DNA of 64,000 bases from Rhizopus sp. PT2906 (taxonomy: Eukaryota; Mucoromycota; Mucoromycetes; Mucorales; Rhizopodaceae): positions 88,701 to 152,700 of the forward strand of contig JAMYHX010000120.1 of assembly GCA_025529335.1 (NCBI GenBank). The letters are read 5' to 3'. Made by a program: the position numbers and the translations under genes. The notes beneath the pieces were generated by a model that saw only the letters and a program-made list of their open reading frames with translations, searched no databases and was not told where the DNA came from. This document shows, piece by piece, positions 57,200-64,000 of this stretch (position 1 is its first letter; each line of letters starts with the position of its first letter).

Positions 57200-57439
57200 G
57201 GTTAGTCAATATCACATATGCATGACGATAAATGCGTGCGAAGGGGTTTTATTGTAAAAATAAATATCAGGAGAGAGAGAGAGAGAAAAAGGGGAAAAAT
57301 AAGCTCATATGATTGTGGTCCGAGACCCAGTATGTGTTACTTGAATATTTCCGACGTATTTTATGATCTAATTCCAAAATATAAAATTTAATTATTAAAA
57401 AGAGTAACAAATAATAGGGAGGGTATATACACATGAGAA

Positions 57440-59198
57440 TCAATTGTCCTTCTTATAGTTTATCACCGCTAAATTCTCAATAAATGCAATAAATCGTTCG
57501 CCGTACATCTTGGGATGAATAGCAGATATAGTGTCCTTATTTTGAGTGAGACTCTTTAATGCATGCTCTGCTCTCTTTAGTAAGCTGTATCTTGTCAAGA
57601 TATCGATGACACCCATATAATAGACTTTATCTGTTGGTTGATTGTTTTCATCTGTTGATTTAAATCCACCATCCTCAGAGTAAAATATACAATATTTTCT
57701 CTCTTCAAAAGGTGTTTCTGGTAACAATGAAGAATCCAATTGAACAGGGTTGGATAGCTTAATTGCTCTTCTTACAATGTCTGCTTTACTCCCTCTTCTA
57801 TTTCTTGATAAGGTTCTTTCTAATTCCTTGGTATGTGGTTGAACAAAGCGCAGGTTGCTATCTCTAATATTTTCAGTATTTCCTCTAATGATATCATGTA
57901 TCCCAATAAGCAAGCTATAGTCCATAATATTCAATCTGGATAACAATTGTACATCTGTACGTAGCTGCTCTAAGAACAGTGCTTTTTTTTGTGCACCAAG
58001 CTCTAATCTCTTCTTTCTGTTGACCCAGTTAAGATCCTTTAATACCGCATGAGGGTTCTTGTTGATATCTTCGTCTGTTGTTATTCTTCCATAAGTAGAT
58101 CCCTTCAAGTCATATGTTTCATGTACATCCTTATTGCTCGGCAGTACGTTACCCATGACTACGAAATGAATCTTACTTCCATGAGGCAGTTTGATACGAT
58201 GTAATCCATAGAATCGACAGAGTAATGTATGTGGGTTCTCGCAAACATGCTAAACCAAGTTAATATTAATAAGTCACCTCGAGATAAATTGATCTACCTG
58301 ATAATAATCCTTGAGTATCTTTCGCATAAATTTGTGTTCTGTGTGATGAATTGTCTTTATAATAAATCGATAGTCTCGAGAATAGTAAAAGAAGCTTCCA
58401 CTCTTTCCCGGTGATCCTAATTCACTAAGTATGTATTTATTCGTAAGTGACATCTAAAACAAGGGCGTGTTAGAAGCAAAATGAAATAATAGAGCGTTTC
58501 ATCTTTTACCATATAATCTGCAGGATCAATATGAAACTGTTCCCGTAAATATCTAAACACCCAAGGTGCATAATCCTTAAACTTGAAATCATACTTGACA
58601 CCAGGCGTCAACTCGTTACCAGTGCTTGATCAAGAAAGAATAAATTTTTCTTTTCTATTTACTTTTATCAATACACTTACACATCAAATACTAGTTTATG
58701 AGCTGCCTTAAAATCATCATCACTAAGATCTCTGCGTATCTTGGCAGATACACGACCCACAGCAATTCGAATCCCAGTCAACATATCATACATCAACTGA
58801 TAATTTCGATGTCCCTCTCCTACACGAGTGCCTATCATCACTCTATCGTCATCGTCATCGTCATACTTATGCTGTATTCGCCTTGAAGCTCGTCGTGCAG
58901 CTCGCCTGGCCGTGATCTCTGCTTCCAAGGCTGCTTGATCTTCAGGTCCTAATTCACCTAGATCTGGTGTCAGTGTTCGACGGTGGCGTGACAATGTAGG
59001 TGTTGAAGAAGCTCTTTTTGTCTGAGAGACAAACGAAGGATTAGGATCTAAGGGGAATGGAGCCACATCCTCAGACATTCGTCTTGTGCTGTAGTGTGTG
59101 TCAAGGTTGGGATTAACTGGAATAAGCTCTTTATGGTCTTTTGAAAGTCTAGACTCTGGTACACTTTTACCAGATCGTACAGACTGCGAAGTAGGCAT
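57440..59198 (-). CDS. Phosphatidylinositol-4-phosphate 5-kinase (Mss4-like)
   Basis: Makes PI(4,5)P2 from PI4P at the plasma membrane, controlling actin and endocytosis. Several exons give close to 500 residues, shorter than yeast Mss4, whose extra length is N-terminal. After a Ser/Arg-rich, partly acidic N-terminus come GTRVGEGHRNYQLMYDMLTG, YAPWVFRYLREQFHID, LGSPGKSGSFFYYSRDYRFI (ATP loop and Lys), HFVVMGNVLPSNKDVHETYD, then DLKGSTYGR, RLNIMDYSLLIGIH and YYMGVIDILTRYSLLKRAEH. The activation loop ends PKMYGERF; the Glu here matches type I (PI4P) specificity. All key kinase motifs are present. The next gene upstream on this strand is a Sec14-like lipid carrier. Confidence 0.95.
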
Positions 59199-59529
59199 AT
59201 ACAGTAATATTTAAGTTTACAGAAAAGAGAAAGAAGAAGAGAACGTGTGCAAGAGTGAAAAGGAGAGAAAGAAATGAAAAAAAAAAAGAACTTGGTTTCA
59301 GGAGCAAAGCCAAGACATAAAAAAAGAGCGGAGATCATGCATGCTTTTTGTGGGGGGTTTATGAACAATTGTGTCTTTTTTTTTTTTTTGCTTAAAGGTG
59401 TAACATACACAATGGCCCTTAATAAGTATCCATTTGTGATCCTCGTGGCCAAAAATATCAAAGAACCACTTATACAAAACAAGATCATTATCTCTATTAC
59501 CAAGCCACTTTTGGCAAGGTTACGTTTTA

Positions 59530-61028
59530 TTACACCCAATCTGTTATATCTTGTGAGTCCCATAGATTTGTCTTGTAGCTAATGATCAGTCTATCATCTT
59601 GGTTTATGTGGATCATTCCTTTTGTATGATAACTTGTTTCTCCTCGCAGTATCTTTTCTGCCTTTACACGACACACGCGGTGGCTCTGACCAAGCTTTAG
59701 ACGTTCGAGTGCATCATCATTCTCACTTTTTGCCCATTCTATCGTCCTTTTCTCATACTCTGATACATGCTTCCAGTAAGCTTCAACATTAGGTTCATCT
59801 GAAGGCACTGGTAATCGACCAGGTTTGGGCACACCCCCTGTGGCGCGCTCATCAAAGGATGGTTTATTAGCATCTCCAGTAATGAGCGAAGGTAAACTGT
59901 CTGCTGGAATATACTGTTCAAGGTCTTGAGCAGTCTTTGTAAACACGATCTTGTTGACAACAACAGGATCCAGTAAGGGCGTGATTAAGTTCCATACTAT
60001 GAGATGTAAAAGGCATGAATAGGCATGTTAATATATATATATATATATCAAGTAATATCGAACCTGTAGAAAATATCCAAGGCGCTTTATGAACACAGGC
60101 TAAACCGAGAGACTCAGGATAGTAGGCTTGAAAGCATTCAGCCAAGAATTTGACTGCATCAAAGTCCTAAGTACATAGGTTGAGTGTTTAAGGAAATTAA
60201 TTGTCTACTTGTATACCATATTAGCCATTGTAAAGTTCTCTAGACTAAACACGAGGCACACAGTCTCCATAGGGTAGTCACATATGAGTCGAGCTGTCTC
60301 CATAATGTAAACTGTAAGCAGTTTTGCAAGCTCCAGTGGCTGATCTTCTTTATGATAAACTTGAACATTGACAAAGCTTTTATATATGTTAACAGAGGTT
60401 ACAGAATAATAAACGTTGTTAGTTACCATATACCACGATAGTTATTATCAGGGCCACCGAGTGTTACTAATTTTCGTCCTAATAGCTCCTTGAACGCAAT
60501 ACCTAATCCATTCTTGCAACGCTCTAATTCTTCAATTAATCCTGTTTCACCTAACGCCACAATATCATCCGTTCTCATTTCTAGACGCCACCGTAAAGTA
60601 TTAGCCAGCATATGGTAGGCCGCATCCAAATCCCATTTGCGTGCACGTAAAAATCGTAAAAGGGTTGAATCTGGGTTATCTGTAGCAACTAATCCCCAAA
60701 AGGTTCGACGAAGCAATGAACCTGGTATCAAAGGCAACGCCTGGTCTAGTGGCAAATTCTTCCACCGAGGATCCGATGTAGTGCCTAAGAAATAGTCTCT
60801 ATCCTTCTTGTCTTCTTTTTTGCCAAAACCTAGAAAACCACTTCCACTCTTTTTGACTGCTGTCTCTTCTGTATTAGCCAAGTGTATCTCGTCACCTTTT
60901 TGTTCAAATAAAGCAAAAATACGTAACCAAAACTTCTTTAACTTCTCGGTTTGGTCTTTGTCTAATGAGCCTGCATGACCTGATTTACGATTGTCCAAAG
61001 ACAGATCTTTGGGCATGACTTTGGACAT
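59530..61028 (-). CDS. Sec14-like CRAL-TRIO phosphatidylinositol-transfer protein
   Basis: A lipid-binding Sec14-superfamily protein. The N-terminal region (DYFLGTTSDPRWKNLPLDQA) precedes the CRAL-TRIO N helix bundle (LLRFLRARKWDLDAAYHML). The lipid-binding domain has FKELLGRKLVTLGGPDNNYR, TVYIMETARLICDYPMETVC, FSLENFTMANMDFDAVKFLA, YYPESLGLACVHKAPWIFST and ADSLPSLITGDA. This is closest in style to yeast Csr1 and its relatives. Five or more exons join in frame to about 420 residues. I chose MSKVMPKDLSLD at 61028; an in-frame ATG upstream (61121) adds a run of Phe and looks like leader. It ends 332 bp before PIP5K on the same strand, and both act in phosphoinositide metabolism. Confidence 0.88.
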
Positions 61029-61258
61029 GTTGAATACGTAAGCAAGAATAATGGGGAGAAAAAAGAAAAAAGAAGGGTGCTTTTCCTTTTTTGAAATGAC
61101 ATCTTGTTTCACCAAAATCACAGTAACACGCTCGGAAGTATATTTTATTTAACGGATTTTATAAAGCATGGACAATCTATCCATCTTGTCTTTGGGTACA
61201 ACATTAGATGATTTGATAAGAGTGAACAAGCTTTCAAGTTCTATTGATAAAAGTGGTT

Positions 61259-62831
61259 TTAGACAATATTCTCCATATCTTTTGTATTCATATTACCTTT
61301 TTCTTGCTGCTTGGATAAAAACATAAGTAACATGTCCAAGCGTTTTACCCGCGAAAGGCCGTCTAATACGTCATAAATGTCTTTTGGTGTCTTTTGCTCT
61401 ACATATTTAGTTGCTAATATATGAATCATTTGTTCAAAATAGTCAGATTCGAGGGATGATTTAAACAAGGTTGCAAACGAAGCAGGTGGAATATTCTATT
61501 TGAGATTAAATATCATGCTTTTGTAAAAAAAAAAAAAAAAATGTTAAACCTACTTGAAAGTATTGATATAAGACATCTATTCCTCTTGCTTTGCATGTTT
61601 TCCAATCTCGTTCAAATTCAAAATTTGTCTTGGGGACTGAAAACTTCAGTGGCACTGTTGAGGAAGGCACAATGGCAGGTCTTGCCTTTTCAGTGGTCAC
61701 CTTAGCTGGCACTGGGTCTGTGGTCTTTTTCTCTTTTCTTTGCTCCTCTTTGACTGGGGTTTTATTTGCAGTACTTTCCTTGACATCCTCTGTTTGTTTA
61801 GCAGTTACCATTGGTGCCTCAGAGACTAGTTGTGCAGTTTTATTTACTTTGCTTGTAGAAACTGGAGTCAACGGAGGCTGCTGAGATGACAGGGGCTCAT
61901 AGGCAGCGTCAATAACATTGATTGGTAACGAACGAAACTTGTTTTCACTATTCGTCTTTTGTTCTTTTGGTAATGTTTTATTACTTGAAGTGAGCGCCTG
62001 CAAATCCTTTGCTATAGTTGCATTTTTTGGCTCCAACTTTAAGGCCAGTTCCATATCTATAACCGTTGACATTAGAGAAGGTAATATATACAATGAATCA
62101 ATTATACCTTTTTTAGCCTCTGCAATCCGACCCAGTTTCTGCAAAGCTATACCGCGTCTCCAGTAAGCTTTAACATTCTTGGTATCAAACTGTATTCCTT
62201 TTGTACAATCCCTTTCTGCTTCTATATAACTAGTGGTATTATATAAGTATGTGTCTTTTATATTACATAATTCAAAGTCTTACTTCTCCAGCTTTATATA
62301 TGCCATGGCTCGATTCACATAATAGACGGATACGGTCGGATTCAACTCGATAGCCTTGGTATAATGAACCACAGCTTGTTTAAAGTTGCCTTGCTTGAAA
62401 TAGTCATTACCCTGACATCCTGTTAGAGTCGTATTTTATTAAAGTATATGGATCCTACTTTTGTCTTTTCAGCTTCTGCTCTTTCTATTAAAGTAGGCTT
62501 TTTGTTGACTGGGATCTAGTAATAGAATAAGTTTTCTCTCTTTTTTAATCAAATGTTAGTTTCAATCTATATTCTACTTACATTCTTTTTTGGAGTCGAA
62601 GACAGAGCATCTAAACCCTTTGGCTTCAAATTATCTAGAACAATCTCTGTCATTTCACGAATAGGAGATATTGCCTATTTTTGAAAAGGTCAATATACAA
62701 ATATCAACTGATACTGCTTTGTTATTTACTTTATCATGAATTGGTTTGCTTTTCAATAATTCCTCGTCCTTTTTATTGATATCTGTTTGCCATTTTAAAA
62801 GATCATTCCATAATGCTTCATTTGTGGTCAT
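61259..62831 (-). CDS. RPAP3-like TPR cochaperone (R2TP complex)
   Basis: RPAP3 links Hsp90 to the R2TP complex that assembles RNA polymerases, snoRNPs and PIKKs. The N-terminal part is MTTNEALWNDLLKWQTDINK, the usual opening of RPAP3 proteins. The TPR domain follows: ERAEAEKTKGNDYFKQGNFK, AVVHYTKAIELNPTVSVYYV, NRAMAYIKLEK and AYWRRGIALQKLGR, with the Lys and Asn clamp residues for Hsp70/90 tails. A disordered linker leads to the RPAP3_C domain (NFEFERDWKTCKARGIDVLY, YDVLDGLSRVKRLDMLLMFL). Yeast Tah1 lacks this last domain, so the protein is of animal type. Several introns. About 420 residues. Confidence 0.92.
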
Positions 62832-62872
62832 TTTCTACACAGTTTTTTAAATTGTTTAAAGAGACAAAGCTC

Positions 62873-63169
62873 ATGTCTATAAGTATGACTTCAACACAAG
62901 TCACGCATATGTCAATTCATACAGAGCCAGTTTGGTTTTTAAACTATGTAGACTTTAATAAAAGAGAAGGTACTTTAGGAGCATTTACTTGTTGGTTTAA
63001 GAAACGGTTTCATAACAAAAAGTGTTACATGGGATACATCAACGCGAGCTTTTATTTTTATTTTTTTTTTTGTATTGCTCTATATAAAGTTCCACTGAAA
63101 CTAGTGGAAAAATATATAAATATATATGTATGTATGTATATAAACTATATTTACATAGGTATATTGTAA
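62873..63169 (+). CDS. Possible small membrane protein
   Basis: An open frame of 98 codons beginning MSISMTSTQVTHMSIHTEPV, with CWFKKRFHNKKCYMG in the middle, then a hydrophobic segment (SFYFYFFFCIALY) and a Tyr/Ile-rich tail translated from a TATG-rich repeat. It runs divergently from RPAP3 with 41 bp between start codons. The tail looks like repeat DNA rather than protein, so this may be a chance frame. Confidence 0.25.
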   Translation: MSISMTSTQVTHMSIHTEPVWFLNYVDFNKREGTLGAFTCWFKKRFHNKKCYMGYINASFYFYFFFCIALYKVPLKLVEKYINIYVCMYINYIYIGIL

Positions 63170-63763
63170 TATCAACATTGAAGTTTTCTTTATATGTTAC
63201 TTTTCTAGATACTCACAGTAATCGGTAAATGCTTGACTAACCTCTCTTTTCTAGATATTTCCCTAAAGGCAAGGAATCCCCTTCCATAGAAATTAAGGTT
63301 TATTGCTTCTCAGACAATTGGATACTGGTATTTTTTTTTTTCATTGTACTGCCATATGAAGTCTTTCTCAAATGTTGGTTGTTTATTTCGACTCTACCTT
63401 CTTGTCGCATGAGGTGCAAAGAAGACATAAGTTTGCCGCTATCGGGGAATAAATTATGATGAGAATGATAAAATGCGCTTGTAAGCCTAATCTTTGGTAA
63501 TCTTGACACAATGATATCAATAAGGAAATACTGAAAAACGAAGAAGGAGCAACATGCAATTATAAAAGGCAAATCATGTCTTTAAAAAGTCTAAATAATA
63601 AGGGAGAGAAAGATAGCCGTGGGCTCCTAATTTCTCTTTTGATATAAAGTTAAAATCAAGCCAACTAAAGTTGCTATGACGTATCAGTTGAGACATTATA
63701 ATTTGTTTTTTTTTATTTTTACATTCTTTTCCTTTTTCTGTATCAACTCTTTTTCTTTATAAA
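63170..63763. other. Intergenic region
   Basis: 594 bp before the partial gene at the right edge. A 90-codon minus-strand frame (63572-63300) with a hydrophobic start and SLHLMRQEGRVEINNQHLR near its end is present but unsupported. The last 100 bp are T-rich and likely promoter of the next gene. Confidence 0.4.
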
Positions 63764-64000
63764 ATGTCAAAGTTACCTATTATCGAAGTTGAACACGATG
63801 TCCACGCGCCTGCTTCGACTTATTATACAACAGGTGATAATGCGAGACATAGGACAAGAACCCATACGGTAAGCATAAAGAAAAAAAAATTATGCATAAA
63901 TCATGTTGATTATTTTTATGTTATAGAGAAGTCATCAAGTAGGAGGAACTACTACAAATACACTGGAAGGAACACGTAGACGACGTGCTTCACATGGTAA
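63764..64000 (+). CDS. 5' part of an unknown gene cut by the window edge
   Basis: It begins MSKLPIIEVEHDVHAPASTY with an in-frame exon to THT (63871), then a GT-AG intron of about 57 bp (donor GTAAGC), then RSHQVGGTTTNTLEGTRRRR and onward past the edge. The basic RRRRAS patch suggests a nuclear protein or phosphorylation site. The family cannot be told from about 60 residues. Confidence 0.6.

Noticed and set aside
1..64000. CRISPR arrays, rRNA operon, bacterial insertion sequences
   Set aside because: No regularly spaced repeats or rRNA-like segments were seen. The TnpB-like genes contain introns and sit in a fungal chromosome, so they are Fanzors, not bacterial insertions.

Overview
The window reads as a piece of a nuclear chromosome from an early-diverging fungus, most likely Mucorales (Mucoromycota). 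It is AT-rich and gene-dense, with many short GT-AG introns (about 50-80 bp) and abundant simple repeats. The gene mix supports this: fungal-specific families (GT15 mannosyltransferase, PacC/Rim101 factor, Sec14-like protein) sit beside genes that yeasts lack (Integrator subunit 7, RPAP3, an AIRIM/C1orf109-like protein). The two Fanzor relics also fit this group. The species cannot be named from the sequence alone.

Layout. 0-3.4 kb (minus): glucose-6-phosphate isomerase (cut by the left edge), a tiny three-exon PCC1/KEOPS gene and mitochondrial ATP synthase delta. 3.4-6 kb is gene-poor and holds one copy of a dispersed repeat. 6-12 kb (minus): SGNH hydrolase, GH31 glycosidase, PQ-loop transporter, ERI1-like exonuclease. 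12-17.2 kb (plus): LAT-type amino-acid permease and an ankyrin protein, convergent with prefoldin-1. 18.5-26.7 kb: an AN1 zinc-finger protein, two opposed genes that together make up Integrator subunit 7, ELP2 and an AIRIM-like gene. 27-28.5 kb: ribosomal protein uL2 and a BolA3 homologue. 28.7-30.3 kb: a broken Fanzor. 30.6-37 kb: GPATCH1 and a large PPR protein. 37-39.6 kb: a transposon graveyard with the second repeat copy and a Ty3-like integrase relic. 39.6-49.2 kb: V-ATPase E, a Cdc4-like F-box/WD40 protein, an acidic unknown, a GT15 mannosyltransferase, a small unknown and a G3BP-like protein. 49.4-52.9 kb (minus): an atypical hexokinase and a PacC/Rim101 factor. 54.3-56.5 kb: a second, more decayed Fanzor. 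57.4-62.8 kb (minus): PIP5K, a Sec14-like protein and RPAP3. The right edge cuts an unknown gene.

Most genes are housekeeping genes without an operon-like link. The most unusual finding is INTS7. Its N-terminal half (plus strand) and C-terminal half (minus strand) are separate, head-to-head genes with 61 bp between their start codons. The N-half stops exactly where the C-half begins in family alignment, at a sequence that looks like a splice donor. An 8-bp inverted repeat brackets the N-half segment, as expected after a local inversion. Second are the two Fanzor loci, eukaryotic relatives of TnpB RNA-guided nucleases. Both are inactivated, and each has a small hairpin just past the end of its coding sequence. 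The hexokinase-like gene has lost its phosphate-binding motif and may be a regulatory protein.
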